DNA from: Latrodectus hesperus
Lineage: Eukaryota > Arthropoda > Arachnida > Araneae > Theridiidae
Assembly (NCBI GenBank): GCA_037975125.1
Contig: CM075857.1
Location: forward strand, 20,998,497 to 21,062,496
Reading direction: 5' to 3'
Length of the DNA stretch: 64,000 bases
The notes beneath the pieces are model-generated. The model was not told where the DNA came from, ran no database searches, and worked only from the letters and a program-made list of their open reading frames with translations. Below are positions 29,445 to 44,400 of the stretch, in pieces (the stretch's first letter is position 1; every line of letters begins with the position of its first letter). The translations under genes were made by a program, and so were the position numbers.

Positions 29445-32400
29445 CTGAAAGAAAATACATTCAAAATTAAAATTGATAGTTTAATGACAGGAAAAACTAG
29501 GATTGAATTAATAGTAATTAAAATGTTTTCTACACCAAAAGGGCAACTTCAGATAAGCCATTTATTTCAAAAACTTGTACTGAAACAGTTTGTAACTTAT
29601 GAAATCAAAATCTCAAAAATTTGAAAAGCTATTTAACAAATTTTTAACTGTAAGAAGTTGCATCTTGTGCTCTTACAGATTATTTACTCTCTCAAGAAGG
29701 CTAGATATTTAAAAATTAAATCATAAAATGTGAAATATTTAGAAAATTTTTTAAAGCACAAAAAATATAGTTTTAAATATTATAATGCTAGCATAATTAG
29801 TTAAATTTGCATTACTTTAAAGTTTAGGAATCAACATTATTAGTCTGTTGTTATAAAATATCACTGCTCTTTCAGATATAAAGTCTTATATGTAAACCTT
29901 AAATAGTTCAAGAAATCTCCAGAAATTGGATTTTAATTTGAAAAAATTAGTATTTACAGTATTTTTTCTCCAATAGTATATTTACAGTTTTATAACTATA
30001 AATACTAGATATTAAAGCATATCAAATTCCAATAAGATAAATGAAAGCTTTTTAAATTTTTATTTTTAGGCTTGATAGCAGTTTTCCTGTAAAAAAAGTA
30101 CATCTTTAATCATTGATAAAAGCAATTTTTTCTATAAAGTTAAATTTTTAAAAGCATTTAATTTTTCTGAAGAACTATAATTATAGGGAGTACATTCAAA
30201 TCATTTTTCTAGTAGAATCTTGCTTTATTCTTGGCATTCATTTTTTGCTTATTTTCTAATTCTATTCCATTTCAAGTAAAATGCACACAATAAAATCACT
30301 TACATTCACTGCACACCTGCATAACATTTTAATTAGATAAAGAGAGAAAAGATTGCATGCATCCTTACTTGTGCCTTTGAAGATTCAGATTTTAGAAGAA
30401 TTTTACACAAATTCTTAACCAGACCCATCAAATCCTCTTCAGAATATGTACTATAGAATTTTAGTGTATCATTCCAAGGAGTTTCAGTTAGCAATTTCAA
30501 AGATAGGTAAAGTGCTGCTGCAGCTAACAAAGATGGACGGTAATGCGCACAATCATATTCAGGAAGTACTATTTCCATGAGGTACTTGGCTAGAGTATGA
30601 ACAGATGCATCTACCTAAAAAGATGAGCTTTATTAATTTAAGCTGTAACTTTGGTTAGAGATTATATAAATTAAGAGAAACAGTTCATTGATATTAAAGT
30701 GTTCTTATCTATGTAACTAAGAATTCTATCAGCTTTTAAGTTAATACAATCAAATGAAATAAACACTTTTTTGATAGCGAAACAATTGTTTGTTACATTG
30801 TATATATTAAATGTTACATTTTCTAGACAGTTAAATTAAAGTGAATATGGATCTGTTAAGAATTTGTCTGTGTGAAGTAATCCAATCAAGACCTACAATT
30901 GAAATGGACCATATACTACAAGCATTTATAACAACCACTGTGAGAATAATAAGATTAACAGTTATGGTAGAATGGTAAATTTTTTTAAAACAAAATTTAA
31001 CCTTTAGATCGATTTCTAAGAAATTTGATCAAAATTATAAAAAACCAAAATATATGGTATAATTTTAAAAAAAAAGTAGTGCTTTTACTCAAGAATTCCA
31101 TTTTTAATACACAAATGATTATACATAAACAATTTTAATTAACATTGACAAGATGAGACAGGATTGATATAATCAGCTTAAATGTGACAAATTATAATCT
31201 TTTGATTAGTTTTTAGATAATCATTTAGTTGATATATAAATCAAGGTATCTAGCACAAGATTAAAAGCTTTTAACTTAAAAGTAATGTAATGAAATTGTA
31301 AATTACTTTATTATTTAGAATTATAGTTCAGTTATTAGACTAAATGCTTTATTATTGCTACAATAACAAATATTTTTTGCTCGTTTGTAAATTTACTACA
31401 AAATTATAAAAGCAACAAAATATTGAGTTTAGACAATTTAGCATTACAGCATATTATTAAACACCAGCAAATCATAAAAATGGCCTTTACTAATTGTTTA
31501 TTTTTATCAAAAAAAAAAAAAAAAAAAGGATCTTAGTACTTAACTAATAGAAGCAGACAGAACTATACAATTTAACAATTTTTGAAATATTAAAAAATTA
31601 AAACTAACTAGATTATAAAAGCTAAAAACGTTTCTCCAGTATGGCATGGTTGTGTTTTTTAGTTAAACAAAAATTTCAAGACTGGTATATTACAAACACA
31701 ATTCAGAAATAAATTGTCAAAGCTGTTTCATCATTATTAAAAATTTTGTATAACATAGAAATTCGGGAAACTCATAACTATGGAAAAGCAAGTACTTCCA
31801 CATGCGCAACAATACCAAATTCAATTGACGCTCAATGTTTACGAGGTTGTTTGTATATTTTAATTCTTTACCTGAATATAATCTCTTTAACAGCATTTTA
31901 ATCATAGGACATGCCATTTGTGAGACGATAAAATTGACATTCCCTTTATAAATTCAAACAATTTTGGTACAGAAAAAACTTTCTGGGAGAAAAAACCATA
32001 ACTCCAATTAAATTAATTTTTTTTTACTTAAAATATTTTATAAAAGTTTCTATATAATTATAACAGTTTATTTTAAAATGTCACTATTTTTATTATAAAA
32101 AAACTAGGAAATTTTAAAATTTAAATAAAATTCAGACATAAAAAGCATAGTCACTTAATACAAAATTGACTAATAGATAATATAAAGTTACATTTCCAGC
32201 TTTGGAGTTCCTTCTAAGAAAATGCAATGGCAAAGGTTTACTCAAATCAAAATCCAATTTCCTCAATATGTTCCTTTCCATTCTTAGAATGTCTTGTTTG
32301 CTGTAGGTATTATCTGTGATATAAACAAAATCTGAGATGTCAGGAGCATACATTTCTTCATACTTTGAAGCAATGAACATAGCAGTCACACCCACTAGCT

Positions 32401-35400
32401 GAAGGTTAGATCTTTTTACTTTTTCGATCTGAAAAAGAAAGATTAATAAATCCTTTACATTCAAAGCAACAAGTCAAGTAGATGTTTTGACACTACATAG
32501 TAACATTTGATTTTCCAGAATCAGATTAAACACAAAAATTAAGTAAACGATTACAGCCTGAAAATTTTCAAAATACAATTAATATAAACACCAGTCATTC
32601 AATGTACTTTTTTGAAACAAAAGACAATAGGGCAATTCAGAAATTATAATCCTATGCATGACAACTATAAAAATTCTAAATATCTTTCCCATTTTATTAA
32701 TAGTCAAAATAGTAGAATTCTAAGTGTTACAAAAGAAGAGATGAAAGGAATAGGAAATACACATAAATTATAACTTTAAATGGTAACTCTCTAGGATGGT
32801 CTTAATAAAATCTGATGTTTTATTGGTTAGTAAAACATAAAAATGACAATTGCATTAAGAGCAAAAAAAAAAAAAAAAAAAATTATATACAAAGCTATAG
32901 CGAAAATCAATTTTAACCTAGTAAAATAAAAGCTTTTAAAGATCAGCGCAAAGACTTAAATTTTCACTGCCTAAAACTAAACAAGAAATCTGACAAAACT
33001 AGAAAGATTCTTTTAAAAAGAGAATCTAGGTTCAAATAAAATATTCTTGTAAAAATATAAATGTTTTTTTTTATTTATCTTTAAGTATACAGTTTAATAT
33101 CTTTATTAAATATAGCTTTAAAAATAAAGAAGAACATTAGTTCACCTCAAACTTACTTGTAAATATCTATCTAGAATAGAAACTGTCATATACAGAGTTT
33201 CTTGAAGTAAATGGAATCTGAGATGGACTTGAACAAGCCAATCTACTAATATTGTTCTCATTTTTCCTGTGATTTCTGGTTGAAGTTGCAGATGGTATTT
33301 CTTTATAGGAAACTGAACCTATAAGCAATAGAAGTATTTAAATAAAAGCTTGATATTAAAATGTTAAGATTTAAATGTAATATCTCCCAGTTTAACAAAT
33401 GACCCAATAGGAAAAAATAAGACTGAAAAGGCATTCTTGTATGCATGTTATAGTAGAAATGATTAATAGGTGACTATTCGAGATACAAATCAATATAACT
33501 GACACATAGTTGCAACTAGATAATATTCAAATATAAATTTGAATACATTTACGTTACTTGACAAAATGTATACAGTAAGAAAGAAATGTGTAGAAGTTGT
33601 ACACAATTTAAAAGTCATTTTTTATATTTGAGACACCAGTGCACTTCACAGTAACAATGATCTTGAGTTAGATAATCAGATCTTAAAGTAGCTCATGTAG
33701 TGTGGCTGGATTTGATAACTGTGTTTGGAAAATCTAGGTTTTGCCAAACTCCCAAGTTTGATCAGCATACAAACCAGGGTGTTGAAAATATGCTAATTTC
33801 TTAGTTGAAAGCAAAACTGAAAAAATAATTTTTCATAAATTTGTTGAAGTTATGAAATGTACTCTTCATGTTTGGGATGATTTTAAATTGATTTGAAAAC
33901 ATTTCTTTCAAATCAGAAATCAGAATCATATCAGAAAAGAGCTAAAGAAAGTTATGAATTCCAGCCAAAATAGACATCGAATGCTTCAAATCTTAAATTT
34001 TTACCTGGTAATACTTACGATTTAGTAAAACTACAAGTACTAAATGTAGACATTAAGAAGTAATCCATAAAATTTTGTAAGCTATTTTTTTAGCTCTAAG
34101 AATAAAAAGTTTTATAGTGGCACATAAGAAATTCATTCACAATCTATGAAGAAAAATTAATTTTGTTAGAAGATTTTCCACATCAAGTAATTTCTTCAAG
34201 ATTTACAAGGATGATATTCTATTACAAAGACTGCGATATTAACAATTTGTTTGCAAGAAAGAGTGAAAATCTGGTAAATGCAATTTTAAAAGACTCTGGG
34301 GAAACTAATTCTTACAAAGAAATGCATTGTCATCAAGTTGATTCCCAGCTATTGGTTGCATTTTTTTAAAAATAAGAACAATCAGGCAATGCCGGCTAAA
34401 ACACTATCTTTTACATCATAACCACTCTTCATTCTTTGTGCAAGATGAGAATAATTATTACAGTTAATTAAAAATAGAGCTTCCTTTTAAAATATAGCAG
34501 TGGGTAAGAGGTGGATGGTCTTGTTCAACAAAAGTAGAGCCCCTAGTTCCCCGCAAATTGTTGGAGTAGTCTGCTTTTGTTTGTTACTGAGCAAACATTA
34601 GACTTTTCATCTTATTTTTGTCAAGGATTCTGCTTGCTGCCCCCTGTGCCACAAGGGGGGTATAGACTAACTCAGACACTGCCTCATTGTTTTAAATTTT
34701 CTCTTTAACTCCAAACACTAAATTATTTTTTAATGTTTCATCAGATAACTGAGCAATTCCTCAACCATTTGCAGAGATTGGAAAAAATTGGCATGTAGGA
34801 TACATAATACATACATTATGAGTTTAATATACCTCATCTAAAGAAGTAATCTTACGAGTAATAAGTAAATTCTTTTTTTTTAGAATATAGGTTTAGTTTG
34901 CTTTGATATTTAATCATATTTAATTTTTTTATATTTTCAACACCTTTTACAACCAATATTACATAATTTATGCTATTATCTAATATATTTGTCTTGAAAT
35001 ATTTACTGAAATTAACTAACAAAAGAGCTACTCTTGAATTTAATTATTGTCCTACTTGACAATCTGTTAAAAAGCTGGTACTTTACTAATGACAAGCTTT
35101 ATTCTTATGACTATTATAGACAATTCATTCTAATAAGTATGTAATAAAAAATGCCACTGTAGTAGATCAAGAAGGCTAGTTGATTAGTAATTCACACAAA
35201 TCCAAGTTTTCCCTACACAGAAAACTTGATATTGTACCTTATCCTTGTTCTTAACCATATACGAGCATAATTATACATAGGCAATATTTTTTTTATTTAA
35301 GTTAGAACTATATTTAATGATCACTTTAAAAGCCTTTAATGAATTTACAGAATTAACAAAACTTTAAGTAATCTCAATACTTTTTATATTATTGAATTAT

Positions 35401-38400
35401 ACATTTGTATAAAATAATGGGTAATTTCATTTTTTAAAAATCTTCATAAGATTTCTATTTATTGAGCATTTCAAGATTTGTTATACTAATCTCTTTCCAA
35501 ATAAATATGCTTATTTAAAACAATATAAATATAATTAAAGTTTCCAGGATGCAGCTTTTTTCTTTATTTAATAAAAGCAATTTAAAATTTTTATGTTTAA
35601 TTCCAAATACCTTTGTTGCTGCTGCTAATCTTTTGTGATCTAGAAATAGCTAGATCTGGTCCACTATTCAATGTATTCTAGCAAAGTTAATCACTAGAAA
35701 TAGAAATATTAGTTCCTATAAACTCATACATAGGCAGAGATTATTAATCTGAAAACTGTATAATTTCACATCCATATTCAAGATTTTTTTTTTATTTCTT
35801 TAATCAGTCAATAGATTCACATATGTTATTCATACACATATAATATTGTTATTAGAAAATGCTAACCTTCTATCGCTAAAGTTTTTGCTTTTAATTCATT
35901 ATCAATACTGAGAAATAACTTTCTTCTTTGAAGACCACAGTAAAATTCATTTGATTTTATAATTTACGAGTTCTCCCACAACTTCTTCAGCAATTACTAC
36001 TGCAGATTCTTCAAGTACATATACGTCATCTTTCAAATTCTTAATTTTGATTTTCAAGTCAATTTTTTTTCAAGAAATGTTTTTCACTTTCTGTTATGAG
36101 CAGCTTTGTTGTTTCAAGTCACCTAAATATATAATTTATACTTTTGCCAGGTACCAGCAGCAAAACTCTTAGATATCAACAATGCAATAATTAGCTATGT
36201 TTCAGACATTACCAAGGATTCACTGAGCCAGAATTAATCAATTCTGCATGCACATACTTAAATTTTCAATCACATTTTTGTTAACAGAAAACTCACACTT
36301 AGATGCTTGACTATGAGAGAGTAATAAAAGCAAAATTATCTACTTTTCATAAATGGCAACTTTGTTTGAGAGTTAATTAAAATAAAAAGTATTCTATCAA
36401 GCTTAAGGTTAGTTTTAATGATTTAAACTCTTCTATAAAGATGCAAAATCCTTTTTTGAACAAAACCAAAAAAGTTTTGCATAGCTTTACCAGAGTCCTC
36501 TGGTGGTCATGGAAAAGACACTTTCACAGGGTATATTAAATAATTTCAGTATTTATTCTATTGTTAAAGCAAATTCATTCATTTTCACTGAAGTCATACA
36601 ATTTTACCAAGGAAGATATAAATTTTTTTTTAGTTAAAATGTACTTTAAATTTTTTGATAGCGAATTCTATACAATATAAAAGATAGCAACAAATAGAAA
36701 GTGAATAAATTAAAATCAATCCTAGATTGAATTATATGATGATCTTATAGGAGATTTCCCTTCAAACAAATACTAAGCCAGGACTTGATTGAACTGGATT
36801 ATGAAATTATTGACACCAATTGGTTGTGTTTAGTGGTGCAATTTTTGTAGCTGAACTAAAACTTTATTTTGCTTAGTTATGAATACAATCAAGTATTAAT
36901 TGTACTACCATCTAGTGGTAATACTAAGAGCTAATACTTAATTTTGTTTTCGAATAATTTCAATAGATTTTAAAACAAAAAATTATAATATTTTCTAACA
37001 AAAAATAAATGCATCAAGGTATGTAAGAATTACAGAAGTAATTCATGACTGTCAAGGAGTCTGAACAAGATTCCAGCAGGCTTGTTTGTCATCCAGTCAT
37101 TTTTTTGAACAAGTGGACTAATTAGACTAAGACCTACAGTTTTAAAGTGGATTCCCAACCACTACAAACATCCATGATCAAGGCAGGATTTGAACCCACA
37201 AACTGTGAATCAAAGGCAAGAGCCTAACCATTTGGCCACCAGATGTTAAGTTTCAAGGAGTTGTACGAACCTTGATAAATGTGTTATAACACAAATGTTA
37301 ATTATTTAGTAACCTAGTATTAAAAAATTTAACTCCCAAGAATTAATATATTTCAAGAACTTCAGGATTTAGTTTAAAATAAGGACTACAAGAGTGAAAA
37401 ATTAGAAGCTCAGAGAACATCAATGCAACTCCAACAACTGATTTATTAAAGGACTATTTGACAAAAATTATACGATTTGTAATTCAGGTACAGATGCAAG
37501 TTTTTATTTAAATCTCGCAAGCTAATTCTGCATGCACGTAAAGCAAGTAATGCAATTTTTTCCTTTCATTATTCATTTTTAAAATTTCTTTACTTCCTTT
37601 TACAATTTTTTTCCGAACTTTATTAATATTTAAAAAAACAAAAAGGAAATAACTAAAACAATTTGGTATTTTTTAATACTAGAATAAATTGAACCCCCCC
37701 CCATAATGAAACTGATTTACTAGACCATACTTTGAAAACTTAAAAATAAGGAAAGAGAAGGGCTGGCTTAAATGCTCCCCAAAATTGACATCGGAAATAG
37801 CTGTTGATGACGTAGTCAGGCATCGAAGAATAAGCTGCCAGGAGTTTCTAAGCAAAATATTTTTTCACAAATGCCTCTGAAATATTTACGGAATTTACAA
37901 TTATTTAATCTTAGAATTCTATAATCAATATAAGAACTATTAGCTTCAGTTTGTCTCCATTTTTTGACTATTGACCCATTTCTTGTTTTTTGTCGAGCTT
38001 TATTACGAGATACCATACATGCATTTCTCTGTATTCAAATACTCAATTCATATAAATGTTTTAAAGCAACCAAAGAGTTTAATTGCTTTTTGATTAACAG
38101 AAATATTCAGTTACATTTATCAATGTTACAATAACATTTTTCCCCTTAAAAAAATGTGTCGCCATGCAATTTGCGGAAAATTATGTACATTTGTTTTTTA
38201 GTTTCTATCCATGATTTTATTGGAATAGTACAAGTCCCACAGCAGAAATTAAATTAATTCATTTAGACTGATTAGGTACCTCTACTGCATTCCTTGATAT
38301 AGCACTAAGTGAATTATCTGTAATTTTTTAAAAGTAACTTGCCACAAACAATAGCTTCTTCATATTGAGATACATCACATTTTGGATTGGAATAGCCAAG

Positions 38401-41400
38401 TTCATTTTCCCACGGTTCCAGTAAAGGATTAAGAGTCCAAGATTTGTTTCATCTTGTGAATCAAATATTTTATAATTTCTGGATGTTCCTTTACATTAAA
38501 TGCAGAGTAACATTTCACTCGATAAATAAATGTCTTGTCCATTTTCTAAGGATTTTACTTTCGGTGACAAATTACGTAATTTTTTTGCTAGCAGTATTTT
38601 TCTAAGCGAATAATCACTTTGGAAGGAGAAGGATGGTCATTGACTCTCCCAAGGCTTCTAATATGGCTAAAGAGACTTATAAGTGCATCTTGATTAAGTC
38701 TACTTAAGCTAAATTTATAGATTTGAAGTATTCATATAATCCATAAAGAGAATGAATTGAAACAATTCCTTCTTGAAAAGAAGGTTTCTGATTTTTCCAA
38801 ATACACATAAATTGAAAACTTACTCCTTGATTGCGCATCAAGTTCCTTTTGAGCATCAAAGTATTTTTACACTACAAAATCAGCTTTTAAAGGCTTGTTA
38901 CTGGGAGCTATTAGTACAGAGCTGTTCACGATAACAAATTATTGATTAATGCAGCCACTTTTGTGTTTCCAGTGAAATGTATTATAGTTTTAGTAGTAGT
39001 TCCTGAAAATTAAGTCTTTGAAGGTGTAACTTTTTGTCTTTTGTTTCTTTTAATAGTTAGAAGATGGGGGCTTCAGTTTATGGCAAAATTTTTACTTCAC
39101 CAACATAAGTTTTTTTTACTCATTTTAAAATTGAAATCTAAAAATATAGGTTGTTTCCGTGGGAAAATTAATACACTCTATAAAATAACTTGAACATTTG
39201 GAACACCATATTTTAAAAGCACTTGCACTTGTTACTTCCCCTCTCTGGGTTCAAGATGGCATTCGATACCTCAAAGCGATGAGCCACCCCTTTTTCCCTC
39301 AGCCCTGGTATTTATTAGTGAATTCACCATAAAAATTAACACATTTAAGTCGTTCCACATCAAGTATTATGATTTTAATTCTATTAATTAATCAAATCTA
39401 TTCAAAGGCAAGTAAGTAAAGTTTTTATTAAAAATTAGTACAAGTAAAACATTATGAAATATTAAAAAATTATAGAAATAGTAAAATTAATATATTAAAG
39501 ATTCAGATCTATATTAAAATATCACATATTTGACACAGATTTTGTTTTTATTAACCATTTTTAATGAAAAGTTTAAGGAAGTTTATCTTATATTTACCAA
39601 AAATAACTTGTTTTAAAATAAATTGTACAAAATATTAGTTTTATGATGCATTATCAGAACAGATCTTAAAATTAATTTATGAAAATCTATTTCTGAAACA
39701 AACAGAAGCAGATTGTGCATTGAAAATTTAGACTTTAAATATATACTATAATTCTGAAAGCAACATGAATTAAATTTAAAGATAACAAGACTCAAGCCTA
39801 AAGAATTAATAGTAGATAAGGTTAAGAAAATAAATCCACCTCTAGTTTTCTTAAATAATCATAAATGTCATTGATATAGATGCTGACAAGCTGAGGATTT
39901 TCAACATCATCCAAGTCAATATTTTCAACATTTGAAGGTAGTTGTTTTGTTGAATGTGATTCTATGACTGGGAGACATTTTTCCAAATCTGCAACATTCT
40001 GAAATACCTACAAAACATTCAAAAGTAGCATATAATGAATTGCAATAAATTTCATTATAGTCTTAGTAATTTTCTAAAATACAAGTTATTTTACAAACAA
40101 ATTTTTTAAGGTAATTTATATAAATAATTAGTTATTTTTATTTATACAAAAAACTTGACAATCAGATAAATATTTTATGAATGAAACAATTTAAAAGATT
40201 AAAGCGAGATTTTATTTAACAATCTTTTTGAATAGATTTTTATTATCAAATTAGTTTCAATATTAACATCTAGAAAAAATTAAATCTAACAATGAAGTAT
40301 TCATAAATACTAAAAGGAGAAATTATAAAACTGAAGTAAATATCCTTTAGTAAAAAAGTTAAAATATAAATATCGCTCACATTTTTGAGCTAAAATGACT
40401 CAAGTTCCCATATTACAAAGCTAGAGTGAGTAAAATATTAACTCCAGTTATTTCAGGGATTTGAATTACCAATAAGGATAACCCCATGGTTTTACTTGGA
40501 CATTCAATAACAATCTAACAATTAAAAATAGTTTCATTTATTTATGATAGACAATATTTTCTGTTATATAAGAATAATGAAGCTTTATAGATACTAACAA
40601 TTTCCCATTTTGTTTGATTAAAATACATTTCTTTTAGTATATTTGAATCACAAAACTTTCGATTCAAATATACCAAAAGAAAACTGAACAAGAACTGAAT
40701 TAAAATTTGATTTATTATCTCTTCAGAAATAGACTACCAAATATTGCAAGTTATTTTATAAATACTTCTGTATTGAGAATCATATGCCGACCAACATTTA
40801 AAATTTTAAAGCCTTACAATTCTTTGAATTGTCATTAAAATGTTTCATTTCTAAGCAAACGAGTTTCATACCAATGAATATAAGCTATAGATGAGAAAAA
40901 ACCATGTAAAAAATAAAAACAGACAAAAGATAACATTTTGAAACAAGCCTGGCTAAAATATTACCTTCCCACCTGCTTTTATTTAAAAAGCAAACACTCT
41001 ACATAGAAAAACTCAATAATTATTTTTCATATTCCTTAAGCGATTAGAGATTAATATAACTACCATAAGAAAGTTCATAGCTATACCTTCCTATTGCAAC
41101 TAGATGTTTTTAGTATTAGCATTCGATAGTTCCTGAAACTATGCTCTATATTTAACCATAAAATTATGTTTATAAAACTTTAATTAATAACTGATAATTG
41201 ATCAAATATTTATATTCATCCGGAATCATTAATGAATTTACTGCTTCAGTAAAATTGAACAGATTTTTCAGAATGTTTAAGCTTTCTTTTTTGAACTCCT
41301 TAACTGTGACATATATTTCAGAAAAATTGAAAATTTTTTGACTGTTTAATTTTATACTTTATATTATTATAAGAGTTAGAAAATGCTTTTTTATTATTAC

Positions 41401-44400
41401 AAAAATAAAATTTTAAGTACAATAACTACTATATTTATAATTTTTACATACACATAAAACATTGATTACACATGTTATTCATATTGAGCAAATTAATCAA
41501 AATTTTTAAGCTAAATATAATTAGTATAATATAAAAACATAAACATGATTTCCAATACATAAATTTTACACAAATCTTTTACAGTATGGTATATCCCATA
41601 ACAAGGTACTGCTTAAAAGCCTATATATTGCACTTTTTACAATAAACTCTTCTCTCATTCCTTATTCACTTCCATTGTTCATTGGTTTTACGACAGCATA
41701 TAAAACACTGCCTGGTTGGAGTAGATTTTTTCCCCATTGATGGGATGTGTTCTCGAAAGTGTCGACTAGTGTGGCGCCGTAAGTTTACACTAGGACATCC
41801 TGGTCCTTGTAGTTGAACATTTGGCTTATTTAGTTCAACAATTGATTTTCTGAAGTTCATATTTTTTGCACCTCCTGCTGAAGTATGCAAAATAAAGGAG
41901 TTAACACCTGGTGTAGGAGATTGAAAATATTTTCTAGTAATATTTTTTACCTCTTTTTTCTAGCAACCGAGAAGTCTAAGATGTCGATCGACTTTAACAT
42001 CACCTCCCATAGTGTTGTTGTAGTCATGGACTACCTTCAGAACCAAAATTGGAATTGGTAAAAAACTAGGACCACTTATGTCATTTATTAGGAAAATAGG
42101 GAATTAAGTATCCTAAAGTAGAAATGAACTCAGCTCGGACCTTACAAAATGGAAACAACTTTTCTTCTGCCCGAACTCAGTTCGGGCATCACAAATACTG
42201 CACGCAGTAATTATTCGAACTGAATTCGGGCGATACTAGCAAGGGGTTAAAGACACACAAGTTCCATAAACAATTTAATAAATATACAAATAAAAGGGAT
42301 ATGCATTTCTTATAAAGCTGATAACTAGAAAGGACATTTTTCCACTGTCATAAATTTTACTTTTAAATGAAAACCCTAAATAACAGATTTTATAATTCTA
42401 TTTATGAAATAATAAAGCTATGTTTCATTAACAATTTTCATTAATATTTTAAGTTGGAATTCCAGAAACTAAAAGTAATCCCAATTCATTGTTTTTCAAT
42501 TTACTCCAAACAATCACTTAAATTCATTAACTTAAATTGATAGCTCATTGTGTGTGTGTGTGACAGAATCATACTCTACGATAGAAAGTTGGAAATGGCT
42601 TAAAAACTGCATTCTATAAGACAATATGCTTTTTTGATTTCCTTTAAGCAGCCACCTGGTCAATGTCATCTGAACATGGTGGATGACTACCAGCTTTCCA
42701 CAAGGCATACATGAAATGACATCACATGACCAAATTGAGCTTTCTACTAAGCATGTTTTTTTTATGTTTAATTTTTTTCCTCTACAAGCAAGTGAGAAAT
42801 GAATATTTACTTGATTCACACCATTTGTATAAAAATACCAAATCTAGATTTTCTGCAGAAAATTTAAAAATTTATCATTGAATATTTGAAAAGCAAATCT
42901 AATTTAGTTGGTCCATTATGTAACAGAATTTTTTTGTTTTATGATATATTTTTCAATTAGCTGCAGTTACTTGTAGGATCCATATAATAATTTTAATAAA
43001 AAATCAACTATAAAAAATTAAAAAATACAATTTTGAAAAACAATTATCAAGCAAGATTTCACAAGATTTTTTCATTATTTAATCTTTTTCATTGAAATTT
43101 GCTTGTTAAAATTAGAAAAATACTTTGAATTTTTAGTAAAAATTTACAGAATAAAATATTTAAACTTTCATTTAAAACAGTAAAAAAACATTAATTTGAA
43201 TATACTATAGCTATATTTATTATTACTTTTATGAATGCATTAAAACATATGAACTTAAATATGATAAATGTATTTGTATTGACTTTTTATTTAAATATTA
43301 TGAAACTAGGGAATTAAATTTAAGTTTATTAAATTAGAATTTTTATATATAATGCAAACACATAAATATTTGAACTGAAAATTTTTACAATATCAGAATT
43401 TAGTCAATAATTCATAGTTTAAGAATTCATTTCAAAGAACTATTCTTAACTTTACTTTAAATGAGCTACATGTACAATTGAAATAAGCTTTAGAAATATT
43501 ATTTAAATTTTGTGCCTGTAAACAATTAATCTCTACATTCTCTTATTTTACCCCTCTTCCAAATATACTTGAAAAATATTTGTTGCTGATAGTAGTCAGA
43601 GCATTACATGCAATATTTCTTGGTGTTTTGAGCAGTACAAGTTAGCAGCAGTTAATTTTCGTTTGTTGATAACTATCAACTTTTTGCACCAGTGAACTAA
43701 TCAGACTGGCTCTTGCAGTTTAAGGAGGATACCAAGCCATTACAAACACCCCTTTAAAGTGGGATTCAAATCCTCAAACTGAAGGTAAGATAGCTACAGA
43801 ATCAAAGAAACAAATAAATTTTAGTCAACTACTCTAAATTGGTATGTTATTGGAAAAAAAAATAATAAAATGTGTTTTGTTCCTAAAATAATTTAGTAAA
43901 TAATAAAATCTGCATAATTCTTTTATATAACAATTAGATAAATTTAATCCAGAATACAGTTTTCAAAATAAATTATTCATATGAAATAGACTTTTATTCA
44001 ACTCGCATGAAACTAGGATAGCACTAGTTGTCTTTTCGATTTTATAGACAAAGAATAGCTTGTTTTACTGTGGCAAAAATATAGGATAAGATCTAGAAAT
44101 AGTTTTTTAAATATTTTATTTTGCTACATAATAACTTAGTTATTTCATCTTGAAGTGCACATGCTAAGAAACTGTTTTCAATATAAAATACAAAGCACTA
44201 TCACAGTTGATATTTAAGGCATCTGATTCTATACTTCCCTTTCAACTCATTGCTTGCATAGGCTGATGTTTATTCTCTTTAATAAAGTGCTTCCAGAACA
44301 TTCCTATAATAAGCTTATGGTAATTTAGTTCTCATTGGCTCTCAAAACTTAGAATATTAACTTATGTTTTATCACCAAAATAAAATCAAATATTAAAGTA

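Larger units (their letters stand above)
33319..39839 (-). other. Cyclin B intron 4, with repeat insertions
   Basis: 6.5 kb. Holds a SINE (37061-37252) and a P-element-like transposase relic (about 38330-38870). The patch at 35970-36120 reads as a Lys/Glu-rich, coiled-coil-like stretch on the minus strand but is broken by stops. A slightly GC-richer patch at 34490-34690 is unassigned. Confidence 0.8.

Noticed and set aside
30333..30578. Single-exon reading of the cyclin-C frame as an 81-residue protein
   Set aside because: The last residues run through a donor GTAAGG into intron; the real exon is 30369-30614 and begins upstream of this Met.
42532..42819. 95-codon minus-strand frame in cyclin intron 3
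   Set aside because: No motif, no splice support; left as unassigned repeat-like sequence.
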